NCBI RefSeq assembly: GCF_900104175.1 | Contig: NZ_FNIX01000011.1 | Location: forward strand, 1 to 64,000 | Direction: 5' to 3' | DNA: 64,000 bases | From: Lentzea jiangxiensis | GTDB taxonomy: Bacteria > Actinomycetota > Actinomycetes > Mycobacteriales > Pseudonocardiaceae | Shown here: positions 41,789-49,997 of the stretch, piece after piece | Numbering within the stretch: the first letter of the stretch is position 1 | Layout of the letters: each line of letters starts with the position of its first letter | Made by a program: the position numbers and the translations under genes | Notes under the pieces: model-generated | The model's input: only the letters and a program-made list of their open reading frames with translations | Told to the model about the DNA's origin: nothing | Databases searched by the model: none

Positions 41789-43078
41789 ATGAGCGCGAAC
41801 CCTGCCAGTGTGATCGTGCTGGCCGTTGTGCTCGTTCTGGCCGCCGGTCTGTTCGCGTGTGTGGATGCCGCTCTCGGCACCGTGTCACGTGCACGGGTGG
41901 AGTCCTTGCAACGGCAGGGGCGCTGGGGTACCGGTCAGTTGCTGCACGTCCTCAACGACCGGCCGCGGCACGTCAACCTGTTGCTGCTGCTGCGCCTGGC
42001 GTGCGAGATGTCGGCGGCGGTGCTGGTCACGACGGTGTTCCTCGACTACGTCGCCGAGGACGGGCTCGCCGTCCTGTACTCGTGCCTGAGCATGCTCATC
42101 GTGTCGTACGTGCTCGTCGGCGTCGGACCGCGCACCCTCGGCCGTCAGCACCCGTACGCCGTGTCGCTCCTCGCCGCGGGCACCGTCCGGCAGCTCGGCC
42201 GGGTCCTCGGGCCGCTGTCGAAGTTGCTGATCCTGATCGGCAACGCGATCACGCCCGGCAGGGGCTTCCGCGAGGGCCCGTTCAGCTCCGAGGTGGAGCT
42301 GCGCGAGCTCGTCGACATGGCGCAGGAGCGCGGCGTCGTCGACGAGGGCGAGCGCGAGATGATCCACTCGGTGTTCGAGCTGGGGGACACCATCGCGCGC
42401 GAGATCATGGTGCCGCGCACGGAGATCGTGTGGATCGAGCACGCCAAGTCGGTGCGGCAGGCGCTCGCGCTGTCGTTGCGCACCGGCTACACGCGCCTGC
42501 CGGTGATCGGGGAGAGCGTCGACGACGTGCTCGGCGTGGTGAACCTCAAGGACCTCATGCGGGCGACGCTGGCCGACGGCGAGGACCCGAAGACCGTGGC
42601 GGAGCTGATGCGCCCGACGAGCTTCATCCCGGACTCGAAGCCGATCGCGGACCTGCTGCGCGAGATGCAGGTCTCCCGCAAGCACATGGCGATCGTCGTC
42701 GACGAGTACGGCGGCACCGCGGGCCTGCTGACCATCGAGGACATCCTCGAGGAGATCGTCGGCGAGATCACCGACGAGTCCGACACCGACGACCGGCCGC
42801 CGGTCGAGCACCTGGAGGACGGCGCGGTGCGGGTCAGCGCGCGCCTGCCGGTGGACGACCTGGACGCGCTGTTCGGCACCGAACTCGACGACCACGAGGT
42901 CGAGACGGTGGGCGGCCTGCTCGCGCAGCGGCTCGGGCGCGTGCCGCTGCCCGGCACCGAGGCCGAGATCGCGGGTCTGCGCATGCGGGCGGAGGGCGGC
43001 AAGGACGTGCGCGGCCGCATCCGCGTCACCACTGTGCTCGTGCGTCCCGTGCAGAAGGAGACAGAAGAAGATGACTGA
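41789..43078 (+). CDS. CNNM/CBS-domain transporter (hemolysin C family)
   Basis: A 429-residue membrane protein. A DUF21/CNNM domain (about residues 5-180) has three to four transmembrane segments, for example VIVLAVVLVLAAGLFACVDAALG. A CBS pair follows (about 200-325; MVPRTEIVWIEHAKSVRQALAL and MAIVVDEYGGTAGLLTIEDILEEIVGEI), then a CorC_HlyC domain (about 345-425, DLDALFGTELDDHEVETVGGLLAQRLGRVP). Such proteins move or regulate Mg2+ or Co2+ across the membrane; haemolysis is a misnomer. It overlaps the next gene by 8 nt and sits in the conserved ybeY-era cluster. Confidence 0.94.
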   Translation: MSANPASVIVLAVVLVLAAGLFACVDAALGTVSRARVESLQRQGRWGTGQLLHVLNDRPRHVNLLLLLRLACEMSAAVLVTTVFLDYVAEDGLAVLYSCLSMLIVSYVLVGVGPRTLGRQHPYAVSLLAAGTVRQLGRVLGPLSKLLILIGNAITPGRGFREGPFSSEVELRELVDMAQERGVVDEGEREMIHSVFELGDTIAREIMVPRTEIVWIEHAKSVRQALALSLRTGYTRLPVIGESVDDVLGVVNLKDLMRATLADGEDPKTVAELMRPTSFIPDSKPIADLLREMQVSRKHMAIVVDEYGGTAGLLTIEDILEEIVGEITDESDTDDRPPVEHLEDGAVRVSARLPVDDLDALFGTELDDHEVETVGGLLAQRLGRVPLPGTEAEIAGLRMRAEGGKDVRGRIRVTTVLVRPVQKETEEDD

Positions 43079-43403
43079 CATCGATCCCGAGGACGCCAAG
43101 CTCGTCACGCTCGCGCGCTCGGTCCGTGCGCGCAACGGCGCTGCGGAGGGTGCGGCGGTGCGCGACCTCGACGGTCGCACGTACAACGCGTCCACGGTCT
43201 CGCTGCCGTCGTTGAAGCTGACGGCGCTGCAGGCCGCTGTCGCCGCGGCGGTGTCGAGCGGTGCCGAGGGCTTGGAGGCGGCCGTCGTGGTGACCGGGGG
43301 CACGACGGTGGACGCGGAGTCGCTGGCGGCGGTCCGCGACCTCACGCCGACCGGTCCGGTGTTCCTCGCGGACACCTCCGGTGAGGTGCGCGAGCAGGTC
43401 TGA
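43071..43403 (+). CDS. Cytidine deaminase-like protein lacking catalytic residues
   Basis: A 110-residue member of the cytidine-deaminase superfamily. The N-terminal ARSVRARNGAAEGAAVRDLDGRTYNASTVSLPSLKLTALQAAV follows the deaminase core, but the zinc-binding HAE/CAE and PCxxC motifs are absent (SLKLTALQAA takes the place of the first). It is therefore probably not a deaminase; the same degenerate protein is conserved between the CNNM gene and era in actinobacteria (Rv2365c in M. tuberculosis, from memory). The ATG at 43071 overlaps the CNNM stop by 8 nt. A structural or RNA-binding role is possible but unknown. Confidence 0.87.
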   Translation: MTDIDPEDAKLVTLARSVRARNGAAEGAAVRDLDGRTYNASTVSLPSLKLTALQAAVAAAVSSGAEGLEAAVVVTGGTTVDAESLAAVRDLTPTGPVFLADTSGEVREQV

Positions 43404-43446
43404 GGGTCAGCGCACGGCCCGAAGCGGGTAGAGGGACAATGGACTG

Positions 43447-44343
43447 ATGGATGGTTACCGCTCCGGGTTCGCGTGCTTCGTCGGCCGCCCGAACGCAGGG
43501 AAGTCGACGCTGACGAACGCGCTGGTGGGCACGAAGGTCGCCATCACGTCCAGCAAGCCGCAGACGACCCGCCACACGATCCGCGGCATCGTGCACCGCG
43601 AGGACGGCCAGCTCGTGCTCGTCGACACGCCGGGTCTGCACCGGCCGCGCACGCTGCTCGGCCAGCGCTTGAACGACCTGGTGCGCGAGACGTGGTCGGA
43701 GGTCGACGTGGTCGGCTTCTGCGTGCCCGCGGACCAGAAGGTGGGGCCCGGTGACAAGTTCATCGCCGCCGAGCTGGAGAAGGTCGCCAAGCGCACGCCC
43801 GTCGTCGGCATCGTCACGAAGACGGACCTGGTGTCGCAGCAGCAGGTGATGGAGCAGCTGCTCGCGCTGCAGAAGGTCATGGAGTTCGCCGAGATCATCC
43901 CGGTCTCCGCGGTCGACGGCTTCCAGGTCGACAAGCTCAGCGACCTGCTGCTGCAGAAGCTGCCCGAGGGCCCGCAGCTGTTCCCGGACGGCGACCTGAC
44001 CGACGAGCCGGAGCAGACGCTGGTGGCCGAGCTCATCCGCGAGGCCGCGCTGGAGGGCGTGCGCGACGAGTTGCCGCACTCCATCGCCGTGGTGGTGGAG
44101 GAGATGCAGCCGCGCGAGGGCCGGAACGACCTGATCGACATTCACGCGTTCGTGTTCGTGGAGAGGCCGTCGCAGAAGGCGATCATCCTGGGGCACCGGG
44201 GTGAGCGGCTCAAGCAGGTCGGCACGGCGGCGCGCAAGCAGATCGAACGGCTGCTGGGCAGCCGGGTGTACCTGGACCTGCACATCAAGATCGCCAAGGA
44301 CTGGCAGCGCGACCCGAAGCAGCTGCGCCGCCTGGGCTTCTAG
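43447..44343 (+). CDS. era: GTPase Era
   Basis: A 298-residue GTPase for 30S ribosome assembly. G1 is CFVGRPNAGKSTLTNALVG (about residues 10-28), then KPQTTRHTIRG (switch I), LVDTPGLHRPR (G3), VTKTDL (G4), and a C-terminal KH domain with IHAFVFVERPSQKAIILGHRGERLKQVGTAARKQIERLLG that binds the 3' end of 16S rRNA. It starts at ATG 43447, 43 nt after the CDA-like gene, and is followed by recO. It interacts functionally with YbeY, encoded two genes upstream. Confidence 0.97.
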   Translation: MDGYRSGFACFVGRPNAGKSTLTNALVGTKVAITSSKPQTTRHTIRGIVHREDGQLVLVDTPGLHRPRTLLGQRLNDLVRETWSEVDVVGFCVPADQKVGPGDKFIAAELEKVAKRTPVVGIVTKTDLVSQQQVMEQLLALQKVMEFAEIIPVSAVDGFQVDKLSDLLLQKLPEGPQLFPDGDLTDEPEQTLVAELIREAALEGVRDELPHSIAVVVEEMQPREGRNDLIDIHAFVFVERPSQKAIILGHRGERLKQVGTAARKQIERLLGSRVYLDLHIKIAKDWQRDPKQLRRLGF

Positions 44344-44358
44344 ACGGCGGGGCTGCAG

Positions 44359-45111
44359 ATGGCGAACCTGTACCGCGACACCGGCATCGTGCTCCGCGTG
44401 CAGAAGCTCGGTGAAGCGGACCGGATCATCACCTTCCTGACCCAGCGCCACGGCAAGCTCCGCGCCGTGGCCAAGGGCGTGCGCAAGACGTCGTCGAAGT
44501 TCGGTGCGCGGCTGGAGCCGTTCTGCCACGTCGACGTGCAGTTCCACCCCGGCCGGACGCTCGACATCATCACGCAGGTGCAGACGCTGGACGCGTTCGG
44601 CGTGGGGATCGTGAAGGACTACCAGCGCTACACGGCCGCGTGCGCGATCGTCGAGACCGCGGACCGCCTCAGCGCCGAAGAGGGCGAGCCGGTGCTGCGG
44701 CTGTACATGCTGGTCGTGGGGGTTCTCAGGGCGTTGGCGGGTGCTGAGCGCGACCCGTCGTTGTTGCTGGACGCGTTCCTCATGCGTGCGATGGCGTTCG
44801 CGGGCTGGGCGCCCGCTGTGAACGAGTGCGCGAAGTGCGGCGATCCCGGTCCGCACCGGGCGTTCAGCATCCAGGCCGGGGGCTCGTGCTGCCCGAACTG
44901 CCGTCCCGCGGGGTCGTCGTCGCCGTCGCAGGACACGCTGACGTTGCTGTCGGCGTTGCTGCACGGGCAGTGGACCGTGGTCGACGAGATCCCGCACATC
45001 GCCCGCCGTGACGCGAGTGGGCTGGTCGCGGCCCATCTGCAGTGGCACCTCGAACGGCAGTTGCGTTCGTTGCCGTTGGTCGAGCGGAAGGCGCAGCCGG
45101 CGGACGGCTAG
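44359..45111 (+). CDS. recO: DNA repair protein RecO
   Basis: A 250-residue recombination mediator. An N-terminal OB fold (ANLYRDTGIVLRVQKLGEADRIITFLTQ, about residues 2-29) precedes a helical domain with a zinc knot: CAKCGDPGPH and CCPNCRPAG (about residues 157-185). It loads RecA on SSB-coated DNA with RecR. The gene lies 15 nt after era, the usual order in actinobacteria. Its stop codon TAG begins a TAGGGT -10 box for the uppS gene. Confidence 0.95.
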   Translation: MANLYRDTGIVLRVQKLGEADRIITFLTQRHGKLRAVAKGVRKTSSKFGARLEPFCHVDVQFHPGRTLDIITQVQTLDAFGVGIVKDYQRYTAACAIVETADRLSAEEGEPVLRLYMLVVGVLRALAGAERDPSLLLDAFLMRAMAFAGWAPAVNECAKCGDPGPHRAFSIQAGGSCCPNCRPAGSSSPSQDTLTLLSALLHGQWTVVDEIPHIARRDASGLVAAHLQWHLERQLRSLPLVERKAQPADG

Positions 45112-45159
45112 GGTGGCGCGAGTCGACAACGGTTTTCGGTCGAAAGGATGCCTGGTCCA

Positions 45160-45984
45160 ATGCTGCGTCGCCGCCGCTCCGAGCGTGAGAAGCGCGTACC
45201 GCGCCCGCCGGAGCCGCACCCGTCCGGTGCGACGCCCCCGGACATCCCCGCCGACCTGGTGCCGAAGCACATCGCGATCGTGATGGACGGCAACGGCCGC
45301 TGGGCGAACCAGCGCGGCCTGTCGCGGGTCGAGGGCCACAAGCGCGGTGAGCAGGTCGTGCTCGACGTCGCCAGGGGTTCCATCGAGCTGGGCGTGAAGT
45401 GGCTCTCCCTCTACGCCTTCTCCACGGAGAACTGGAAGCGCAGCCCCGAGGAGGTGCGCTTCCTCATGAACTTCAACCGCGACGTGATCGCGCGCCGCAC
45501 CGACGAGCTGGACGAGATGGGGGTGCGCATCCACTGGGCCGGCCGTGCGCCGCGCCTGTGGGGCAGCGTCATCAAGCAGCTGCAGGAGGCCGAGGTCCGC
45601 ACGGCCGGGAACGACGTGCTCAACCTCGTGATGTGCGTGAACTACGGCGGCCGCGCGGAGATCGGTGACGCCGCCCGCGAGGTCGCGCGCCTGGTCGCCG
45701 CCGGGAAGCTCAACCCGGACAAGGTCGACGAGCGCACCCTCGCCAAGCACCTCTACACGCCGGAGATGCCGGACGTCGACCTGTTCATCAGGCCGTCGGG
45801 CGAGCAGCGCATCTCGAACTTCCTGCTGTGGCAGTCCGCGTACGCCGAGATGGTGTTCCAGGACATCCTGTGGCCGGACTTCGACCGCCGCGACCTGTGG
45901 CGCGCCTGCGAGAAGTTCGCGGGCCGCGACCGGCGCTTCGGCGGTGCCGTCGACAAGCCGGAGGACGAGGTGGTGTCGTCGTGA
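45160..45984 (+). CDS. uppS: Isoprenyl transferase / undecaprenyl (decaprenyl) diphosphate synthase
   Basis: A 274-residue cis-prenyltransferase that makes the C50-C55 polyprenyl diphosphate carrier for cell wall glycans. [26 protein letters not shown] holds the catalytic Asp of the MDGNGR motif (about residues 37-42). [12 protein letters not shown] and [21 protein letters not shown] are the other conserved blocks. The N-terminal charged extension of about 30 residues is common in actinobacteria. The start at ATG 45160 follows AAAGGA by about 11 nt; ATG 45148 is an in-frame alternative. The next gene overlaps the stop (GTGA). Confidence 0.96.
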   Translation: MLRRRRSEREKRVPRPPEPHPSGATPPDIPADLVPKHIAIVMDGNGRWANQRGLSRVEGHKRGEQVVLDVARGSIELGVKWLSLYAFSTENWKRSPEEVRFLMNFNRDVIARRTDELDEMGVRIHWAGRAPRLWGSVIKQLQEAEVRTAGNDVLNLVMCVNYGGRAEIGDAAREVARLVAAGKLNPDKVDERTLAKHLYTPEMPDVDLFIRPSGEQRISNFLLWQSAYAEMVFQDILWPDFDRRDLWRACEKFAGRDRRFGGAVDKPEDEVVSS

Positions 45985-46379
45985 ACGCGAGCGGTGAGGC
46001 CCTGGAGGCCGCGCGCAAGGCGCTGGAGCTGTTCCACGACGTGTCCGTGGACGACGACGGCGCGTTGAGCTTCCGCCACGGCGACGTGCCGTGCGCGGTG
46101 CAGGGCATGGAGCTGGCCGAGGGCCTGACGGTGCTCTCGCTGACGGTGGTCGTCGCGTGGGACCTGCCGGCCGAAGCGGCCGCGTGGGTCGCTGAACGCG
46201 CCGGCCAGGGTCTGTTCGGCACGCTCGGCGTGATCCACTCCGAGCGCGGCACGGACGTCATGCTGCGCTACGCGTTCCCGGCGGACGGCCTCAAACCGGA
46301 GCCGTTGAGCACGCTGCTCATGCTGGTCGTGTCGACCGCGTCGCAGGTGCGCGGCGAGCTCCTCTCCCGGTTTTCTTGA
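45981..46379 (+). CDS. YbjN-like protein of unknown function
   Basis: A 132-residue acidic soluble protein. The pattern of a short helix ([29 protein letters not shown]), a beta hairpin and [20 protein letters not shown] with a later [13 protein letters not shown] resembles YbjN/secretion-chaperone-like folds, but similarity is weak. It starts at GTG 45981, overlapping the uppS stop, so it is coupled to that gene. The role is unknown; position suggests a housekeeping or envelope function. Confidence 0.7.
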   Translation: MNASGEALEAARKALELFHDVSVDDDGALSFRHGDVPCAVQGMELAEGLTVLSLTVVVAWDLPAEAAAWVAERAGQGLFGTLGVIHSERGTDVMLRYAFPADGLKPEPLSTLLMLVVSTASQVRGELLSRFS

Positions 46380-46393
46380 GAAAGGACCCTTCC

Positions 46394-46828
46394 ATGGGTG
46401 GCGTGATCATTTACGAGCCGGAAGAGGACTCGGACGTCAACGAGTTCCCGTGGACCGTCACGTTCGAGCCGTCGGGCGGTGACGACTGGGACTCGTTCAT
46501 CTGCGGCCCGTACGAGCGCGACCACGCCGTCGCGCTGGCCGAGGCCGTGGCCCTGGACGACGCCGAGGGCGGTGTGCTGGCCATCGTGAAGCCGATGCTG
46601 CCCGCCCTGAGCGCCGAGGACGTCAGCGCCACCATCGAGGAGCTGCGCGAAGCCGCCCTCGAGGAGGACGCCGACGACGAGACGGTCAACGGCACGCCGG
46701 TCGACTTCGACGACGAGGACGACCTCGAGGAGGAAGAGGCGGAGTTCGCCGAGCCGCCCTCGCCCGAGGAGATCCGCGAGGGCATGGCGCGCACGTACCG
46801 CCGACTCCTGGACCTGGACGCGGAATGA
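46394..46828 (+). CDS. Acidic hypothetical protein
   Basis: A 144-residue very acidic protein with no membrane segment. It begins MGGVIIYEPEEDSDVNEFPWTVTFEPSG, a conserved start in actinobacteria as far as I can tell, followed by helices and a low-complexity run of Glu and Asp (about residues 98-122, EEEEAEF). No catalytic motif is visible. The ATG at 46394, 8 nt after AGAAAGGA, is preferred. The next gene overlaps the stop by 4 nt (ATGA). Confidence 0.75.
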   Translation: MGGVIIYEPEEDSDVNEFPWTVTFEPSGGDDWDSFICGPYERDHAVALAEAVALDDAEGGVLAIVKPMLPALSAEDVSATIEELREAALEEDADDETVNGTPVDFDDEDDLEEEEAEFAEPPSPEEIREGMARTYRRLLDLDAE

Positions 46829-47835
46829 CGATCACCGGCGAGATCCGCTCGCCGAGGCGGCGCTCCGGCGGGCCTCGGCTGAAGATCACGTCGTTGGAGG
46901 TGCTGTGCGGGATCCTCGTTCTCGCACTGCTCTTCCAGTCCCGGCTCGTCGACCTGCTCGACGTGCCGAAGCTGCGCACCGCCTCGACCGTGTTCGTCGC
47001 GATCTGCGTACAGGCCATGCCGTTCCTCGTGCTGGGCGTGCTGATCTCCGGCGCCATCGCGGCGTTCGTGCCGGCCTCGGTCCTGCGCAGGCTGCTGCCG
47101 TCGAAGACGTCGCTTGCCGTGCCCGTGGCCGGTGTCGCGGGCGTGGCCCTGCCGGGCTGTGAGTGCGCCTCGGTGCCCGTCGCCCGGCGGCTCATGCAGC
47201 AGGGCGTGGCCCCGGCGGTCGCGCTGACGTTCCTGCTGGCGGCGCCCGCGGTGAACCCGATCGTGCTGGTGTCGACGGCGGTGGCGTTCAACGACACCCC
47301 GATGATGGTCGTCGCCCGGTTCGCCGGGTCGCTGCTGACCGCGATGGTCATGGGCTGGCTGTGGGTGCGCTTCGGCAAGGCCGAGTGGATCGCCGAACGC
47401 GCCCTGGCGCGCCTGGAGGACCACACGGGCCGCAACAAGTGGGCCGTCTTCGCCGAGAGCGCGCGGCACGACCTCGTCGACGCCGGCGGATTCCTGGTGC
47501 TGGGCGGGCTGTTCGCGGCGGCGTTCAAGACGTTCGTGCCGGTCGCCTGGATGCAGACCCTGGGCGGTCAGATCGTGCTGGGCGTCATCGTGATGGCGTT
47601 CCTGGCCGTGGTCCTCGCGCTGTGCTCGGAGGCCGACGCGTTCGTGGCGGTGGCGTTCTCCGCGCTGCCGCTGCTGCCGCGCCTGGTGTTCCTCGTCGTC
47701 GGCCCGGCCGTCGACGTGAAGCTGATCGCGCTGCAGGCCGGGGCGTTCGGCAAGTCCTTCGCCTTCCGCTTCGCGCCCGCTACCTTCGTCGTGGCGATCC
47801 TGTGCGCCGTCGTGTCGGGAGTGGTGCTGCTGTGA
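46825..47835 (+). CDS. Permease of the ArsP/DUF318 family
   Basis: A 336-residue integral membrane protein (PF03773-like, YraQ/ArsP type) with about eight to ten transmembrane segments. The signature is the GVALPGCECASVPVARRLMQQGVAPAVALTFLLAAPAVNP block (about residues 107-146), with two Cys in a CEC pattern thought to bind thiol-reactive or metal substrates, and a later CSEADAFVAVAF repeat. It is paired with a DUF1980/TIGR03943 protein, the typical arrangement, next to zinc regulators. Substrate may be a metal-thiol complex or organoarsenical; zinc is suggested by the neighbours. Confidence 0.9.
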   Translation: MTITGEIRSPRRRSGGPRLKITSLEVLCGILVLALLFQSRLVDLLDVPKLRTASTVFVAICVQAMPFLVLGVLISGAIAAFVPASVLRRLLPSKTSLAVPVAGVAGVALPGCECASVPVARRLMQQGVAPAVALTFLLAAPAVNPIVLVSTAVAFNDTPMMVVARFAGSLLTAMVMGWLWVRFGKAEWIAERALARLEDHTGRNKWAVFAESARHDLVDAGGFLVLGGLFAAAFKTFVPVAWMQTLGGQIVLGVIVMAFLAVVLALCSEADAFVAVAFSALPLLPRLVFLVVGPAVDVKLIALQAGAFGKSFAFRFAPATFVVAILCAVVSGVVLL

Positions 47836-48536
47836 GACGGGAAACCCAGAACATCCTGCTGGTCCTGCTCGGCGGTGCGCTGCTGAAGATCAGCTTTTCG
47901 GGCCTGTACCTGCGCTACGTGCAGAAGAGCCTGCTGCCGCTGCTCATCGCGGCCGGCGTGGTCATGATCGGCCTCGCGCTGTTCGCGATCATCCGGGACA
48001 TCCGCCGGGGCAAGGCGGCCGACGAGCACGACCACGAGCACGCGCACTCGTCGCGCTCGACGTGGCTGATGCTGTTGCCGGTGATGGCGGTGTTCCTGAT
48101 CTCGCCGCCCGCGCTGGGCGGCGACGTCGTCAACTCGGCCGCCGACACGAACCAGACGCAGCGGTCCCGCAACCTGCTGGGCGAGCTGCCGTCCGGCGAC
48201 GTCATCCCGTTGTCCATGACGGAGTTCGTCACGCGCACGGCGTGGGACGAGTCCGGCACGCTCGACGGCCGCCGGGTCAGGCTGACCGGCTTCATGCTGC
48301 GCTCGGAGGGCGGCACGTTCGTCGCACGGCTCGCGATCTCGTGCTGCGCCGCCGACGCCCGGCCGCTCAAGGTGAAGCTGACCGGGGACGTGCCCACGAT
48401 CGCCGACGAGCAGTGGGTCGAGGTGACCGGGCAGGTCGTGCCGAAGTCGGCCAACGAGCAGAACTCGTGGGTGCCGAGCTTCACCGTGGAGTCGTTCACC
48501 TCGGTGCCGGAACCGGTCGAGCCCTACGAGAGCTGA
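47832..48536 (+). CDS. TIGR03943/DUF1980 family permease partner
   Basis: A 234-residue protein with two N-terminal transmembrane segments (LLVLLGGALLKISFSGLYL and LLPLLIAAGVVMIGLALFAI), a His-rich cytoplasmic or periplasmic stretch DEHDHEHAHSSRS (about residues 62-73, possible metal binding), a third segment, and an OB-like exported domain. It is the standard neighbour of the DUF318 permease, which it probably partners. The GTG at 47832 overlaps the permease stop by 4 nt. The His-rich stretch and the Zur/SmtB genes next door support a zinc-linked role. Confidence 0.88.
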   Translation: MRRETQNILLVLLGGALLKISFSGLYLRYVQKSLLPLLIAAGVVMIGLALFAIIRDIRRGKAADEHDHEHAHSSRSTWLMLLPVMAVFLISPPALGGDVVNSAADTNQTQRSRNLLGELPSGDVIPLSMTEFVTRTAWDESGTLDGRRVRLTGFMLRSEGGTFVARLAISCCAADARPLKVKLTGDVPTIADEQWVEVTGQVVPKSANEQNSWVPSFTVESFTSVPEPVEPYES

Positions 48537-48537
48537 C

Positions 48538-48564
48538 GGTCCGGGGCGCCGGGCGCCCCGGACC
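48538..48564. terminator. Bidirectional hairpin terminator
   Basis: GGTCCGGGGCG (48538-48548) pairs perfectly over 11 bp with CGCCCCGGACC (48554-48564) around a 5-nt loop. It lies between the converging DUF1980 and zur genes; no U tract is present. Confidence 0.8.
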
Positions 48565-48566
48565 CG

Positions 48567-48965
48567 CTACTTCAGGCCCTTGGCCGTGCACTCCGCGCAC
48601 GTGCCGAAGATCTCGACGGTGTGGCTGACCTCGGAGAAGCCGTTCTCCGCCGCCACCCGGTCCGCCCACTTCTCGACGGCGGGACCCTCCACCTCCACCG
48701 TGCGGCCGCAGTGGCGGCACACCAGGTGATGGTGGTGGTGGGCCGAGCAACGGCGGTAGATCGCCTCGCCCGAGTCGGTGCGCAGCACGTCGACCTGGCC
48801 CGCGTCCGCGAGCGACTGCAGGGTGCGGTAGACCGTGGTCAGGCCGATGCCCTCGCCGCGGCGGCGCAGTTCCTCGTGCAGTTCCTGGGCGCTGCGGAAG
48901 TCGTCGAGCTGGTCGAGCAGGTTCGACACCGCGGTGCGCTGCTTGGTGGACCTCAGTCCGGTCAC
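48567..48965 (-). CDS. zur: Zinc uptake regulator (Fur family, Zur)
   Basis: A 132-residue Fur-family repressor. The winged helix (about residues 1-80; FRSAQELHEELRRRGEGIGLTTVYRTLQSLADAG) is followed by the metal region IYRRCSAHHHHHLVCRHCGRTVEVEG and a C-terminal CAECTAKG. These Cys form the structural zinc site, and the His cluster the sensory site. The GTG at 48965 overlaps the stop of the ArsR gene. In mycobacteria the same ArsR(SmtB)-zur (furB) pair controls zinc homeostasis, which decides Zur over iron-sensing Fur. Confidence 0.92.
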   Translation of the reverse strand: MTGLRSTKQRTAVSNLLDQLDDFRSAQELHEELRRRGEGIGLTTVYRTLQSLADAGQVDVLRTDSGEAIYRRCSAHHHHHLVCRHCGRTVEVEGPAVEKWADRVAAENGFSEVSHTVEIFGTCAECTAKGLK

Positions 48966-49312
48966 AACTTCTCCTCGACGTGCGTCACAGCGTCCACCAC
49001 GATGTGCGCCAGGTGTTCGTCCACCAGCCGGTACACGACCTCGCGGCCGTGCCTCTCGCCGTGCACCACACCCGCCGACTTCAGCACTCTCAGGTGCTGG
49101 CTGATCAGCGGCTGCGCGACTCCCAGCGCCTCGACCAGCTCGTGCACGCAGCGGTCGTGTTCCCGCAGCTGCAGCACGATGGCGATGCGGACGGGGGCGG
49201 CCAGTGCGCGCAGCAGGTCGCCTGCCTCGGCGAGGGTGTGCGCGGGGCGGGGCGGGGCGGGCGCGGGGGCCGCGCGTTCGGGGGAGTGCTCGCCGTGCAA
49301 CTGGACGGTCAT
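48962..49312 (-). CDS. ArsR/SmtB-family zinc-sensing repressor
   Basis: A 116-residue winged-helix repressor. The recognition region is GVAQPLISQHLRVLKSAGVVHGERHGREVVYRLVD. The C-terminal alpha-5 metal site of SmtB is present: DEHLAHIVVDAVTHVEE gives Asp, His, His and Glu with the same spacing (D-x-H-x10-H-x2-E), so zinc sensing is very likely. It is paired with zur, as in mycobacteria, where zinc-loaded SmtB releases the zur promoter. The ATG at 49312 starts MTVQLHGEHSP; the upstream ATG at 49327 is not used. The DUF6703 gene lies 11 nt upstream. Confidence 0.94.
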   Translation of the reverse strand: MTVQLHGEHSPERAAPAPAPPRPAHTLAEAGDLLRALAAPVRIAIVLQLREHDRCVHELVEALGVAQPLISQHLRVLKSAGVVHGERHGREVVYRLVDEHLAHIVVDAVTHVEEKL

Positions 49313-49323
49313 GGCGGCGCACC

Positions 49324-49602
49324 TCACCTGGTAGGGATTTTCACAACCAATTCTACGGTGATGATGAGCAGTACCATCAGGACCACCACGCGCAATGTGC
49401 GCTGACCTGGTGAAAGAACCTTCCAGGTGGCTGCCAGCAGCACCCCGGCGGCGAGGATCAGCACGCCGAGCAGGACGGCGCCGACGAGACCGCCGACCAG
49501 GACGCCCGTGACGAACAGGCCGAGCACGAGCACGAACGCCACCACAGGGCGGACGCGTGCGAGCGGGCCGTCGCCGGGCAGCAGGGGGCGCTTGGAGGTC
49601 AC
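49324..49602 (-). CDS. Small membrane protein (DUF6703-like)
   Basis: A 92-residue protein with three hydrophobic segments (VRPVVAFVLVLGLFVTGVLV, VGAVLLGVLILAAGVLLAAT, LRVVVLMVLLIITVELVV). I associate this pattern with the actinobacterial DUF6703 group, without firm proof. It lies directly upstream of the zinc regulators on the same strand, so it may be cotranscribed. The function is unknown. Confidence 0.75.
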   Translation of the reverse strand: MTSKRPLLPGDGPLARVRPVVAFVLVLGLFVTGVLVGGLVGAVLLGVLILAAGVLLAATWKVLSPGQRTLRVVVLMVLLIITVELVVKIPTR

Positions 49603-49619
49603 CGTGTCATCCTTGCACC

Positions 49620-49997
49620 GTGCTGCTCGTGTGCCGCTTCCGCGTTTCCGACCCCGAGACGTTCACCTCGCGCGTCGAGGAGGCGTTGAAGCTGCTGACG
49701 GCCCAGCCGGGGTGCCGCAAGGGCACGCTGGCGCGGTCCACCGACGAGGACGACCGGTGGGTGCTGACGGTCGAGTTCGACTCCGTGGTGGCCTACCGGC
49801 GCGCGATGTCGCCGTTCCCCGTGCGCGAACACGTGGTCCCGCTGCTGTCCGAGGCGCTGACCGACGAGCCCGCGATGTACGAGCCGACGCTGACCAGCGC
49901 GGACGGCGAGGTCGAGGCGCACACGAGCGTGCTCGCCGAGGACGCGTTCACGGTGCGGCTCGGTGAGGCCGCGGGCCCGGCTACCCCGCGGCGATAG
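49620..49997 (+). CDS. Antibiotic biosynthesis monooxygenase (ABM) fold protein
   Basis: A 125-residue small dimeric alpha+beta barrel protein. The family pattern of strand-helix-strand is visible in LLVCRFRVSDPETFTSRVEEALKLLTAQPGCRKGTLARSTDEDDRWVLTVEFDSVVAYRRAMSPFPV. The ABM fold covers monooxygenases and heme-degrading enzymes; no specific catalytic residues can be named. GTG 49620 is the start. It is divergent from the DUF6703 gene with only 17 bp between starts, and its 3' end overlaps the TPR gene by 17 nt. Confidence 0.88.
   Translation: MLLVCRFRVSDPETFTSRVEEALKLLTAQPGCRKGTLARSTDEDDRWVLTVEFDSVVAYRRAMSPFPVREHVVPLLSEALTDEPAMYEPTLTSADGEVEAHTSVLAEDAFTVRLGEAAGPATPRR

Noticed and set aside
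49313..49345. Possible Zur/SmtB operator GGATTTTCACAA upstream of the ArsR gene
   Set aside because: Only a half-site resemblance to the AT-rich Zur box, without a matching inverted half; it also overlaps the end of the upstream gene.
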